From contig NZ_AP018920.1 of the NCBI RefSeq assembly GCF_003945385.1, forward strand, positions 2,170,001 through 2,234,000: a stretch of DNA of 64,000 nt, read 5' to 3'. The notes under the pieces were generated by a model. The model was not told the DNA's origin. It ran no database searches and was given only the letters and a program-made list of their open reading frames with translations. The DNA comes from Pseudonocardia autotrophica (lineage in GTDB: Bacteria > Actinomycetota > Actinomycetes > Mycobacteriales > Pseudonocardiaceae). The position numbers and the translations under genes were made by a program. This document shows, piece by piece, positions 8,603 to 17,129 of the stretch (position 1 is its first letter; every line of letters begins with the position of its first letter).

Positions 8603-9229
8603 GTGCAGATCGCCATCGTTCTCTATCCGGACTTCACCGCGCTCGACGTGGTCGGGCCCTACGAGGTCCTCGGGCGGCTGCCCGGTGCGGAGGTCGTCTT
8701 CGTCGCCGAGGATCCCGGTCTGGTCCGCAACGATCAGCGGAGCCTCGTGGTCAGCCCGGAAGCGACGCTGGACGAGGTGACGAACCCCGACATCGTCCTG
8801 GTCGGCGGCGGTCCGGGATCGCGTCTACAGCTCGACGACGGGAAGCTGCACGAGTGGCTCCGCGCCGTGGACCGCACGAGCACGTGGACCACGTCGGTGT
8901 GCACGGGCGCGCCGATCCTCGCCGCGGCCGGCTTGCTGCGGGGCCGGCGGGCGACGACGCACTGGGCGGCGATGGAGGTTCTCGCGCGGTTCGGCGCGAT
9001 CCCCGTGCACGACCGCGTGGTCGTCGACGGCCACTACGTCAGCGGCGCCGGGGTCTCCGCGGGGATCGACATGTCACTCATGCTGGCGGGAAGGATCGCC
9101 GGTGACGACGTGGCCCAGATGGTCCAGCTGATCATCGAGTACGCCCCCGAGCCGCCCTACGCGGCCGGATCCCTCGATGTCGCCCCGGAGTCGGTGGTGG
9201 AGCGGGCCCGGGCGGCGCTGGCGAGGTAG
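8603..9229 (+). CDS. DJ-1/PfpI-family protein, isonitrile-hydratase-like
   Basis: This 208-residue protein starts at GTG 8603 after AAGGAG. The nucleophile elbow TSVCTGAPILAAAGLLRG places Cys100 at the position of the catalytic cysteine of Pseudomonas putida isonitrile hydratase InhA. The N-terminal ALDVVGPYEVL holds the conserved Asp15 and Glu21. Downstream, ATTHWAAMEVL matches the same subfamily. InhA hydrates isonitriles to N-substituted formamides. Many DJ-1 paralogues with this elbow have other or unknown roles, so the substrate is uncertain. It lies 120 nt after the GyrI-like gene and may share its transcript. Confidence 0.75.
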   Translation: MQIAIVLYPDFTALDVVGPYEVLGRLPGAEVVFVAEDPGLVRNDQRSLVVSPEATLDEVTNPDIVLVGGGPGSRLQLDDGKLHEWLRAVDRTSTWTTSVCTGAPILAAAGLLRGRRATTHWAAMEVLARFGAIPVHDRVVVDGHYVSGAGVSAGIDMSLMLAGRIAGDDVAQMVQLIIEYAPEPPYAAGSLDVAPESVVERARAALAR

Positions 9230-9301
9230 CGGCACCGTCGTCACCTCGAGCCGTACCGTCTCACGTGCGGAGTGACGGCCGGACCTGTACGACTCTGCCG
9301 G

Positions 9302-9990
9302 TCAGCCCAGGGACAGCCGGTTCTCCGCGAGGGCGAGCGGGTCGTAGGAGGGCTGCATCAGCATCTCGTGCAGCTGCCGGCGCCGGACGCCCATGTTCCC
9401 GCCGTCGTAGACCGGGAAGCACAGGACGTCCTGCATGATGCCGCTGATCGGGGTCTTGTCGGTGTAGGCGTCGACGCCGACCAGCCGCATGGCGTCGTAG
9501 ACGACCTGGACCGACTGTTCCGAGGCGTAGACCTTGGTGATGTTGGCGAGCTCGCGGTCCTTGCCGCCGGTCTTGTCGAAGTGGTCGGCGGCCTTCCAGG
9601 ACAGGTAACGCGCCGCTTCGATCCGGATCTTGATGTCGGCGAGCATGTAGCCGGCGTTCTGGTACTCGATGACCAGGTGCGGGCCGGAGCGGGTGTCGGT
9701 CCTGGCGAACTCGTAGGCGTAGTCGAACGCCGCCCGCATCCGCCCGACGCAGGCGGCTCCGATCGGCGCGCACGTCCAGGAGAACACGCTCTTCACGATC
9801 TCCATGCCGTCGCCGGGCTGCCCGATCATGTTGCCCACCGGTACCCGCACGTCGCGGAATTCGATCCGCGGGGAGTTGGTCGCGCGGTCGGTCCGGCAGA
9901 CGACGGCGATGAGATCGGCGCCGGCGGGCTCGCTGTCTTCCGCCCGGGCCCGCCCGGCTGCCGCCGTCCCGCCGGCGACAGGATGACGAG
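9302..9990 (-). pseudogene. Truncated nitroalkane-oxidase-like acyl-CoA dehydrogenase homologue
   Basis: Only the C-terminal half of a flavoprotein of the acyl-CoA dehydrogenase superfamily remains. The open frame runs from a stop just above 9990 without a proper start. The first about 35 residues are Ala/Arg-rich, and homology begins near ADLIAVVCRTDRA. About 30 residues are missing between that and FRDVRVPVGNMIG, when compared with the full-length homologues at 39173 and 41224. The C-terminal motif VYDGGNMGVRRRQ has Asp at the catalytic-base position and Arg seven residues later, as in fungal nitroalkane oxidase (Asp402/Arg409). GTG 9850 could start a 182-residue remnant, but it would lack the FAD half. 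Confidence 0.75.
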
Positions 9991-10471
9991 ATCACGACGC
10001 CCTACGGCGCGGGCTTCCCGGCCGAGGCCGTTGTCGCAGTGGTGGCCGCCCGAAGTTGCGACGTCGTCACAAGTGCCGCTCGCCAGATGGTGTGATGTCC
10101 ACGATGACATCGTGCGCGATGGCCTGGAATCGTCTGTCCGAGCGGAGTACCGAATATGCAGGCGAACGAACCCGGGAGAAGGCCCGGGACACCAGGGGAA
10201 TTAGCGACACCGTAGTCGATCCTGCGATGTTCGCCGGTGTGTCCGGTACCTGCCGCCCGTGGTGTGATCGCTGGTGAGCAGGGGTTCGACCCGCTCGATG
10301 AGCATGTCCCGGCGGGTCGGTGGACGCGCCGTACGGGTTCGCCGGTGGCAACTTCAGGAATGTCGCCACGACAGCGGATCTGCGTGTTGTGGACAGGATA
10401 CGTGATCGGACGATGAGGTGGATCGACGCCCTGAAAGGCCGTGTCCACCGCGCCCGGCGAGGAGAAATCGC
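9991..10471. other. 481-bp stretch without a gene; holds a copied regulatory block
   Basis: No reading frame here resembles a protein. It contains a 58-nt block (10055-10112) that also occurs at 16400-16457 across the start of the PucR gene. Together with the truncated gene to the left, this suggests rearranged remnants. The last part precedes the AtoE transporter and should contain its promoter, which I could not place with confidence. Confidence 0.6.
10055..10112. promoter_or_regulatory. Conserved 58-bp block, copy A (upstream of AtoE transporter)
   Basis: 45 of 58 positions match copy B at 16400-16457 without gaps. It includes GTCGTCACAA (10063-10072) and the inverted repeat GATGTC (10094-10099), six nt, GACATC (10106-10111). 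On the minus strand it contains GTGACGAC, the same start codon and first codons as the PucR gene at copy B, after which the frame is junk and stops at 10002. It is either a shared operator or the relic of a second regulator gene start. Confidence 0.65.
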
Positions 10472-11875
10472 ATGCTGCAGAAGTTGGGAAGAGCGTCGTC
10501 GGGTCTGGTGACCCGGCTGATGCCCGACGCGTTCATCTTCGCGATCGTGCTCTCCCTTTCGGTGTATCTGGCGGGAGTCCTGTTCACTTCGACAGGGCCG
10601 ATCGAGATGATCGACTACTGGTACGAGGGCTTCTGGAGCCTGCTCGATTTCATGATGCAGATGAGTTTGGTGCTGCTGACCGGGTACGTCCTGGCTCAGT
10701 CGCCGATCCTGAAGCGGGTCCTGGAGCGCATCGCGGCTCGACCTCAGAACGCCCGCCAGGCCATCTTCCTGATCGCCCTGAGCTCGCTGATCGCCGGCTT
10801 CCTGAACTGGGGCCTGGGTCTGGTCGTCGGCGCGGTGATGGCGATCGCGGTGGTGCGCAGTGCCGCATCGCGCGGCATCCGGGTGCACTACGCGCTCGCC
10901 GTGGCCGCCGGGTACATGGGGCTGAGCATCCACTCGGCCGGCTTCTCGTCGACTGCCGCGCTGCTGGTCAACACCGAGGGCCACTTCCTGCAGGACGTCA
11001 TCGGCATCGTGCCGCTGTCGCAGACCATTCTGTCGCCGTACAACCTGATCCTCGTCGCGATCTACCTGGCGGTGGTCCCGTTCGTCCTGCGCGGCATGAC
11101 GCCGCCACCGGAGCGGTCGGTCGGTATCGAGTCCGACCTCGACGGGGGGACCGGGACCTACGGCGGCGGGGGCGGGGGCGGGGGCGGAACGGCGATCACG
11201 ACGGCCGAGCTGAAGCGGACCCGCAGCGAGCCCGGTTACCTGGTCCGGCGGCTCGAGCACAGCCCGTGGGTGATCGTCCCGATCGTGGCGGCCGGGACGA
11301 TGTACGTGGGGTACCTGCTGATCACGTCGAACTTCTCGCTGGACATCAACATGGTCAACTTCATCTTCCTGATGATCGGTCTCGTGCTGTACCGCACGCC
11401 GATGGCCTACGTCCGGGCGATCACCGGGGCCCTGAGCTCGATCGGCGGGATCGTCGTCCAGTTCCCGTTCTACGCCGGCATGCTCGGCATGCTGGCCGGA
11501 TCCGGGCTCGTCGACATGATCGCGCGGGGCATGCTCCAGGTCTCGACGCCGTCGACGTTCCCGCTGCTCGCGTTCATGAGCGCCGCGGTCGTCAACTTCC
11601 TGATCCCGTCCGCGGGTGGCCAGTGGGCGGTGCAGGGGCCCATCCTGATCGAGGCAGGCCGTTCGCTGGGGGTGTCGAGTGGTGTCGTCGTGATGGCACA
11701 CCAGTACGGCGACCAGGTGACGAACATGCTGCAGCCGTTCTGGGCGCTCCCGCTGCTCGGCCTCACCGGGCTCAAGGCCCGCGACATCCTCGGCTACACG
11801 GCCGTGATCATGTTCGTGGGGATCGTCATCTTCGGGCTGGGCATCACCTTCCTGCCCCCGCTGTTCGGTATGTGA
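10472..11875 (+). CDS. AtoE-family short-chain fatty acid transporter
   Basis: This integral membrane protein of 467 residues has about 10-12 hydrophobic segments spread along its length. The family signature is clear: FLNWGLGLVVGAVMA, GYMGLSIHSAGFSSTA and, near the C-terminus, NFLIPSAGGQWAVQGP. A Gly-rich loop (residues 230-241) separates the two halves. AtoE-type permeases import short-chain fatty acids. Start ATG 10472 follows GAGGAGA. It is followed 71 nt later by an MFS gene. It carries the shared regulatory block upstream, so it may supply a carboxylate substrate to the CoA-transferase/monooxygenase operon at 16.5-21 kb. Confidence 0.88.
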   Translation: MLQKLGRASSGLVTRLMPDAFIFAIVLSLSVYLAGVLFTSTGPIEMIDYWYEGFWSLLDFMMQMSLVLLTGYVLAQSPILKRVLERIAARPQNARQAIFLIALSSLIAGFLNWGLGLVVGAVMAIAVVRSAASRGIRVHYALAVAAGYMGLSIHSAGFSSTAALLVNTEGHFLQDVIGIVPLSQTILSPYNLILVAIYLAVVPFVLRGMTPPPERSVGIESDLDGGTGTYGGGGGGGGGTAITTAELKRTRSEPGYLVRRLEHSPWVIVPIVAAGTMYVGYLLITSNFSLDINMVNFIFLMIGLVLYRTPMAYVRAITGALSSIGGIVVQFPFYAGMLGMLAGSGLVDMIARGMLQVSTPSTFPLLAFMSAAVVNFLIPSAGGQWAVQGPILIEAGRSLGVSSGVVVMAHQYGDQVTNMLQPFWALPLLGLTGLKARDILGYTAVIMFVGIVIFGLGITFLPPLFGM

Positions 11876-11946
11876 GGTGGCGCGATGACGGCCCGGCACC
11901 ATGTCGCCCGGGTGCCGGGCCCGGCCCGGCACCGGAGAGGCCGGGC

Positions 11947-13125
11947 ATGATCGCTCGACGGTCCAGGTCGTCGCCGTCGGACCGCCCGGTGCTCTTCGCC
12001 CTGCAGATGGCCGCTGCCCTGGCGGGGGCGATGGGGGTCGGCCGGTTCGTCTACACGCCGATCCTGCCGATCATGCACGCGCAGGCCGGGCTCTCGGACG
12101 AGCTCGGCGCCGTGCTGGCGACGAGCAACTACGCCGGGTACCTGGCCGGGGCGCTCGCGGGCGTCGTGGTGCCGGGACTGTTGTGGTCACGCCGGACGCT
12201 GCGCGGTGGGCTCGTGGTCGTCGTGGCCTCGCTGGCGCTGATGCCGCTGACCGCCGCACCCGAGCTCTGGATCGCCCTGCGGACCCTGGGCGGCACGGCG
12301 AGCGCGGTGGTCTTCGTGATCGCCGTGTCGTCGATGGCACGGGCCCTGCGCGGGGAGTCCGGGTACCTGCTGGGCTGGGGCGTCGGAGGCGTGGGCGCCG
12401 GGATCGCCCTGTCCGGCGGCGTCCTGCACGTGTTGCCGGACTCCGCCTCCTGGACGAACGCGTGGTACCTGTCGGCCGCACTGGCCGGCGTCCTCGCGGC
12501 GGTGGCCTGGTCGGTGCGCGTCCCGGGCCCCGCCGCCGCCCCGGAGTCCTCGCCGGTGCCGGACGGCTGCTCCGGACGGCGGCGCGTGTTCGTCGTGCTG
12601 CTCGTCGTCTACTCGCTGGAAGGGCTGGGCTACATCATCGCCGGCACCTTCCTGCCCGCGATGATCGCCTCGGTCGGGACCGCGGGCGCCGGCAGCGGGG
12701 TGTGGGCGATCGTCGGGATCGCCGCGGCGGTGTCGACGGTGCTGTGGACCCGCCTCGGCCAGGGCGTGCGGCTGCCACTGCTGCTGGTGGCGGCCCTGAT
12801 GCTCCAGGCGGTCGGTATCGCGCTGCCCGCCCTGTGGCCGATACCGGTCATGGCGGTCACCGGCGCCGTCCTGTTCGGCGGGACCTTCCTGGCCATCACC
12901 GGGATGGCCGCCCGGATCGGGGACAGCACCGGGGTGGCCGTCGCGATGCCGCTGCTCACGACCGGGTACAGCGTCGGGCAGATCCTCGGTCCGTTGTCGG
13001 TGCTGCCGGTGCTCGACCGCGGCTACGGGGCGGCGCTGCTCGTCGGGGCCGGCTTCGTCACGGTGGCCGCCCTGGTCGCGGTGCAGCTGTGCCGGGAGGA
13101 CGGCCCCCGGAGCCGGCGGAGCTGA
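11947..13125 (+). CDS. MFS transporter, YbfB/YjiJ type
   Basis: This 392-residue membrane protein has two bundles of about six helices with an Arg-rich loop between (around residue 215). It opens with GAMGVGRFVYTPILPIMHAQ, the characteristic first helix of the YbfB/YjiJ (MFS_4) group, and contains SNYAGYLAGALAG. The substrate is unknown. It is downstream of and in the same direction as the AtoE gene, and is probably cotranscribed. It ends convergent to the YeiH-type gene 56 nt further on. The long antisense frames across it are shadows of its GC-rich codons. Confidence 0.85.
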   Translation: MIARRSRSSPSDRPVLFALQMAAALAGAMGVGRFVYTPILPIMHAQAGLSDELGAVLATSNYAGYLAGALAGVVVPGLLWSRRTLRGGLVVVVASLALMPLTAAPELWIALRTLGGTASAVVFVIAVSSMARALRGESGYLLGWGVGGVGAGIALSGGVLHVLPDSASWTNAWYLSAALAGVLAAVAWSVRVPGPAAAPESSPVPDGCSGRRRVFVVLLVVYSLEGLGYIIAGTFLPAMIASVGTAGAGSGVWAIVGIAAAVSTVLWTRLGQGVRLPLLLVAALMLQAVGIALPALWPIPVMAVTGAVLFGGTFLAITGMAARIGDSTGVAVAMPLLTTGYSVGQILGPLSVLPVLDRGYGAALLVGAGFVTVAALVAVQLCREDGPRSRRS

Positions 13126-13181
13126 CTGCTCGTCGGGGACGATCGTGTGCGCCGGGTACCGCCGGTGGGCGACGGCCCCGA

Positions 13182-14204
13182 TCAGAGGGCACCCACGAGT
13201 GCGAGTGAGCCGTAACCGACGGCCGCGATCAGAACCGTGGACAGGGCGCCGAGGATCAGGCCGCGGCCACCGGAACGGACGAGCTGCCCGAGCCGCACAC
13301 CGGTGCCCAACCCGAACAGCGCCGCCGCGAACAGCAGGGTCGTCACCACCTGAACCACGGTCAGAACCGATGCGGGGACGTGTCCCGAACTGCGGACGAG
13401 CATCATGGCCAGGAACCCGAGCACGAACAGCGGGATCAACGGGGGCCGCTTCCCGGCGACCACGTCGCGACGGCGCCGCTCGACGAGGCCGACCCCGGCC
13501 ACCATCGGTGCGAGCAACACGACGCGGGTCAGCTTGACGATCACCGCGATCGACACCGCTGCCGCCCCGGCGGGCGACGCCGCGGCCACCACCTGTGCGA
13601 CCTCGTGGACGCTGAGCCCGGCCCAGGATCCGAGCCCCTCCGGGCCGAGCCCGAAGGTCGTCCCCAGCAGCGGGACCAGGGCGATGGCGGCACTGCCGTA
13701 GAGCGTCACCAGTGCGACGCCCGTCGCGACGTCCTCCCGTCTGGTGTCGGTGACGCTGTCCATCGCGGCGATGGCCGACGCCCCGCAGATCGAGAAACCC
13801 GTCGCCACCATCAGGGACAGACCGCGTGACACACCGAGCAGGCGCCCCAGTGCCAGGGTGCCGACGAACGTGATCAGCACGGTGGCCACGACGGCGGCGA
13901 CGATGCCGATACCGAGTCCGAAGACCTGTGCCAGACCGAGTTGGAGCCCCAGCAGCACGACCCCGACCCGGAGGAATCGCTTCGTCGCCCACCCGATGCC
14001 GGTGCGGGTCGACTCGGGGAGCCACTGCCCGGCGATCACCCCGAGGACGACCGCGGCGGTGAGCGCGCTGACCGCCGGCAGTGCCGAGTTGACCCCCCAG
14101 GCGACTGCGGTGCCGGCGGCGATGAGGGCCAGCCCCGGCAACAGGCGCCGCGAGGTCGGGAGGAGGCGACCACTCAGCTCCGTCGATGGATCCGATGCAG
14201 TCAT
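13182..14204 (-). CDS. YeiH/UPF0324-family putative sulfate or sulfite exporter
   Basis: This 340-residue membrane protein has about ten hydrophobic segments and the family motifs RVGVVLLGLQLGLAQV, VATGFSICGASAIAAM and LSVHEVAQVVAA. The family is annotated as putative sulfate exporter, and in enterobacteria yeiH sits beside yeiE, a LysR-type gene linked to sulfite. Here too it is divergent from a LysR gene (14276) with a 71-nt spacer. The start at 14204 (MTASDPST) fits the family length; an upstream in-frame start would overlap the LysR gene. The transported ion is not proven. Confidence 0.85.
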   Translation of the reverse strand: MTASDPSTELSGRLLPTSRRLLPGLALIAAGTAVAWGVNSALPAVSALTAAVVLGVIAGQWLPESTRTGIGWATKRFLRVGVVLLGLQLGLAQVFGLGIGIVAAVVATVLITFVGTLALGRLLGVSRGLSLMVATGFSICGASAIAAMDSVTDTRREDVATGVALVTLYGSAAIALVPLLGTTFGLGPEGLGSWAGLSVHEVAQVVAAASPAGAAAVSIAVIVKLTRVVLLAPMVAGVGLVERRRRDVVAGKRPPLIPLFVLGFLAMMLVRSSGHVPASVLTVVQVVTTLLFAAALFGLGTGVRLGQLVRSGGRGLILGALSTVLIAAVGYGSLALVGAL

Positions 14205-14275
14205 GACCAGAACACTCGACCGCCACCGGACCACGCGGTAGCCCCGGAAACCCTGGCACGTCATAACATGTGGGA

Positions 14276-15187
14276 ATGGAAAGGCTCCCCGACGTGTCAT
14301 CGCTGCAGCTCCTGGTGCAGGTGGCGAAGCGAGGCAGCATCGGCGCGGCGGCGCACGACGCGGGTGTCAGCCAGCCGGCCGTCAGCAAGCGGATCACGGC
14401 GCTCGAACGCGAGCTGGGGGTGCGGCTGCTCGATCGCAGCCGCCGCGGGTCGGCACTGACCGACGCCGGTGAGCTCGTCACCGGATGGGCCGGCCGGGTC
14501 CTCGACGAGCTGACGGTGCTGACCGACGGGGTGGAGGCTCTGCGGCGCGAGGCCGCGGGGCAGCTCACCGTCGCGGCGAGCCTGACCGTCGCCGAGCATC
14601 TGCTCCCCGGATGGCTGGGGAAGCTGCGCAGGTCGCTGCCGGAGCTGCACGTCGGGCTGCAGGTGATGAACTCGATGCGGGTCTGTGAGCTGACCCGCGA
14701 CCAGCTCGTCGACGTGGGCTTCATCGAGTCACCCACCATGATCAAGGGGCTGCGTTCGCGGGTCGTCGCCCGTGACCGGCTGGTCCTGGTGGTGTCCCGG
14801 CGGCATCCGTGGGCCCGTCGCCGCCGGCCGGTCGACGTGACCGAGCTGGCCGCGACACCGGTGATCAGCCGGGAACGGGGATCGGGCACCCGGGAGACCC
14901 TCGAGCACGCGGCGAGCCGGGCAGGATCGCGGCTGGTGGCGCCGCTGCTGGAGCTGGGCTCCAGCGCGGCGATCCGCAGCACCGTCCTCGACGCCGGCGG
15001 GCCTGCCGTGCTGAGCGAGCTGATCGTCGCCGCGGATCTCGCCGCCGGGGTGCTCGTCGAGGTGCCGACCGACGGGATCGACCTCACCCGGGTCCTGCGC
15101 GCGGTGTGGCCATCGACGGCGACTCCGCCGGCGCCCGCGGAAGCCCTGATCAGGTGCGCTCTGCGGTCCTCGTCCGGTCGTCGGTGA
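14276..15187 (+). CDS. LysR-family regulator divergent from the YeiH-type gene
   Basis: This 303-residue protein has an N-terminal LysR helix-turn-helix (GSIGAAAHDAGVSQPAVSKR, residues about 22-41) and a two-lobe substrate-binding domain. Its place next to yeiH resembles the yeiE-yeiH pair. It most likely controls the divergent exporter from the 71-nt spacer, which contains CATAACATG. ATG 14276 is used; GTG 14270 is an alternative. Its 3' end overlaps the convergent PucR gene by 38 nt, so the two transcripts are antisense at their ends. Confidence 0.88.
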   Translation: MERLPDVSSLQLLVQVAKRGSIGAAAHDAGVSQPAVSKRITALERELGVRLLDRSRRGSALTDAGELVTGWAGRVLDELTVLTDGVEALRREAAGQLTVAASLTVAEHLLPGWLGKLRRSLPELHVGLQVMNSMRVCELTRDQLVDVGFIESPTMIKGLRSRVVARDRLVLVVSRRHPWARRRRPVDVTELAATPVISRERGSGTRETLEHAASRAGSRLVAPLLELGSSAAIRSTVLDAGGPAVLSELIVAADLAAGVLVEVPTDGIDLTRVLRAVWPSTATPPAPAEALIRCALRSSSGRR

Positions 15188-16415
15188 GCCGCGTTCCGGC
15201 CGGGCCGATCCGGTCGTACAGGCGCGAGCTCGACGAGCAGATGGGCAGCAGCCGGACCGCCAGCTGGTACCGGAACGAGTTCTCGGACGAGGTCAGGTCG
15301 ACGCCCGCGGTCTTGGAGGCCTGCCGCAGGCGGTAGTCGAGGGTGTTGGGGTGGATCCCCAGCCGCGACGCCGCGACCCGGCGGTTCATCCCGACGGTGA
15401 AGTAGACGTAGAGGGTCCTGATGACGTCGATCCGACCGGTGCTCTCGGCGCCGTCGAGATGATCCCCGAGGACCGTCTCGACGAACGAGTCCACCGGGTC
15501 GCCGTGCCGGAAGAGATCGAAGAAGCTCATCTCCTCGTACCGGTGGACCCAGCCGTCGGGTTGCAGGATCTCGCCCAGGGCCTTGGCCCGCTCGGCCTCG
15601 TGGACCGCGGTCCCGAGCCCCGCGAGGCTGGTGGCGGGGCGCCCCACCCCGGCGCTGATGATCCCCGCCCGGTCGGTCACCCGGGTCACGCATCGACGGA
15701 CGGCCTGCTCGATCCCGGTGGTGCCGGTGCCGGGAACGACCACGACCGTGCCGCGGCGCAGCAGTACCGCCACCGCTCCCGGGACGGCCCGGCGGATCTC
15801 CTGCTGCACCGCCTGGAGCAGCTCGTCGACGGAGCCTCCGCTGCCGCCGGTCGGTCCGATGAGGACGGCCACGTGCGGTGCCGACGAGTCCAGACCCAGG
15901 GTGCGCGCCGCGTCGTCCCGATCCCGGGGCGACGGGAAGTCGTCCTCGATCAGCCGTGAGATCAGCAGCCGGATCGTCTCGTGGCGGGAGTCGACCAGCT
16001 GATCCCGTTCGCGCAGGTAGGCCCGCTCGGCCTCGCTGCTGACCCAGTCGATGTAGCGCAGCGTCCAGTCGGTCAGCACCGACTGGTCGATGTCCGGCCG
16101 CCGGGTGCTGAGATCGGCCCACATCGCCCGGGCCCCGATCCGGTACGCCCGCAGCATCGCCTCCAGGGTGACGCCCTGGTGGACCCGCCGGCGTGCTGCT
16201 GCGGCCAGCGCGGCCAGATCGTCGCTGGTCGGCTTGCGGCGGTCGAGGATCGCGTGGGTGTAGATCCGGGCGTTGTGCACGTTGGTCTCGACGACGTCGG
16301 CCAGTACGGAGGTGTCGAGCACCGAGTAGTCGACGTTCTCGTCGCAGATCGTCCTGGTGACATAGCGACCGATGCTCTCAAAATCTCCTGCCGGGTCCTG
16401 TTGAGATGTCGTCAC
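15150..16415 (-). CDS. PucR/CdaR-type transcriptional regulator
   Basis: This 421-residue protein ends with the PucR C-terminal helix-turn-helix (VAASRLGIHPNTLDYRLRQA, near residues 356-375), preceded by a GGDEF-like CdaR middle domain. The N-terminal region is helical. Such proteins respond to catabolic substrates. It starts at GTG 16415, inside the 58-nt block that recurs at 10055. It is divergent from the flavin reductase gene, with which it shares a 144-nt control region, so it is the likely regulator of the monooxygenase operon and perhaps of the AtoE gene. Confidence 0.87.
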   Translation of the reverse strand: MTTSQQDPAGDFESIGRYVTRTICDENVDYSVLDTSVLADVVETNVHNARIYTHAILDRRKPTSDDLAALAAAARRRVHQGVTLEAMLRAYRIGARAMWADLSTRRPDIDQSVLTDWTLRYIDWVSSEAERAYLRERDQLVDSRHETIRLLISRLIEDDFPSPRDRDDAARTLGLDSSAPHVAVLIGPTGGSGGSVDELLQAVQQEIRRAVPGAVAVLLRRGTVVVVPGTGTTGIEQAVRRCVTRVTDRAGIISAGVGRPATSLAGLGTAVHEAERAKALGEILQPDGWVHRYEEMSFFDLFRHGDPVDSFVETVLGDHLDGAESTGRIDVIRTLYVYFTVGMNRRVAASRLGIHPNTLDYRLRQASKTAGVDLTSSENSFRYQLAVRLLPICSSSSRLYDRIGPAGTRLTDDRTRTAERT

Positions 16416-16457
16416 AACCGCCGCCTTCCGGATCGTGCGATGTCTCCGATGACACCG
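16400..16457. promoter_or_regulatory. Conserved 58-bp block, copy B (PucR start / divergent promoter)
   Basis: It overlaps the first codons of the PucR gene and the spacer to the flavin reductase gene. It contains GTCGTCACAA (16408-16417) and the imperfect inverted repeat GATGTC (16439-16444), six nt, GACACC (16451-16456). 45 of 58 bases match copy A at 10055-10112. It is a plausible PucR operator. A GATAAT at 16510-16515 is a possible -10 box for the rightward operon, but no good -35 is seen. Confidence 0.6.
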
Positions 16458-16559
16458 ACCCTCTGGGGCTGGAAATCTACATCACAATCGCGCGGACCGT
16501 TACTGCTCCGATAATCGCGGTTCGTTCGCGGTCGTACTCGCCGATGCAGGGGAGGAGAT

Positions 16560-17081
16560 GTGTCAAACGTGTCGGAATCGCTCCGTTCGGTCCCGTCGGA
16601 TGCCGGGGTCGACCCGAGAATTCTCCGGGAGGTCGCGGGGACTTTCGCGACCGGAATCACGATCATCACCTGTGCTGTCGACGGCGTTCCGCACGGATGT
16701 GCGGCGAATGCGGTCATGAGCCTGAGTCTGCAGCCGCCGTTGATGCTGATCTCGCTCGCCGAGACGTCCCGTACGCGTGTCGCGATCGAGCGGTCGGGCA
16801 GCTTCGCCATCAACATCCTCTCCGACGACGAGCGGGGCCGGGAGCTGTGCTCCACGTTCTCCGGCCGGGCCGACGACAAGTTCCAGCGATCGCCGTTCCG
16901 CAGTGGGTGCCTCGGCTCGCCGGTACTCGAGGGCTCCCTGGGCCGGTTCGAGTGCTCGGTCGAGGACTCGCACGTCACCGGCGATCACACGATCTTCATC
17001 GGCCGCGTCCACCGGGCGGCCCACGCCGACGGTGATCCGCTCGTGTTCTTCCGGGGGCGCAGCCGCAGCCTCGCCGCATGA
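16560..17081 (+). CDS. Flavin reductase (HpaC/RutF-like)
   Basis: This 173-residue flavin reductase domain protein supplies reduced FMN to the flavin monooxygenase encoded next. Typical features are VAGTFATGITIITCAVDGVPHGCAANAVMSLSLQPPL at the N-terminus (residues about 20-57), SGSFAINIL in the middle and DHTIFIGRVHRAAH near the end. GTG 16560 follows GGAGG by four nt; GTG 16569 is an alternative. It is the first gene of a rightward operon with the monooxygenase 48 nt downstream, the usual two-component arrangement. Confidence 0.9.
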   Translation: MSNVSESLRSVPSDAGVDPRILREVAGTFATGITIITCAVDGVPHGCAANAVMSLSLQPPLMLISLAETSRTRVAIERSGSFAINILSDDERGRELCSTFSGRADDKFQRSPFRSGCLGSPVLEGSLGRFECSVEDSHVTGDHTIFIGRVHRAAHADGDPLVFFRGRSRSLAA

Positions 17082-17129
17082 AAGCCGCCCGATGATCCCG
17101 GGACGAGGCGTGTATCGAAAGGACCAGAC

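Noticed and set aside
10067-11932. 621-codon minus-strand frame over the AtoE gene
   Set aside because: His/Asp/Arg/Gln-rich antisense translation with no family pattern; the plus strand encodes a clear AtoE transporter.
12187-16122. 1311-codon minus-strand open frame
   Set aside because: It runs antisense to or out of frame with well-supported MFS, YeiH, LysR and PucR genes, and its translation is Arg/Gly/Pro-rich without any domain. It is a GC-bias shadow.
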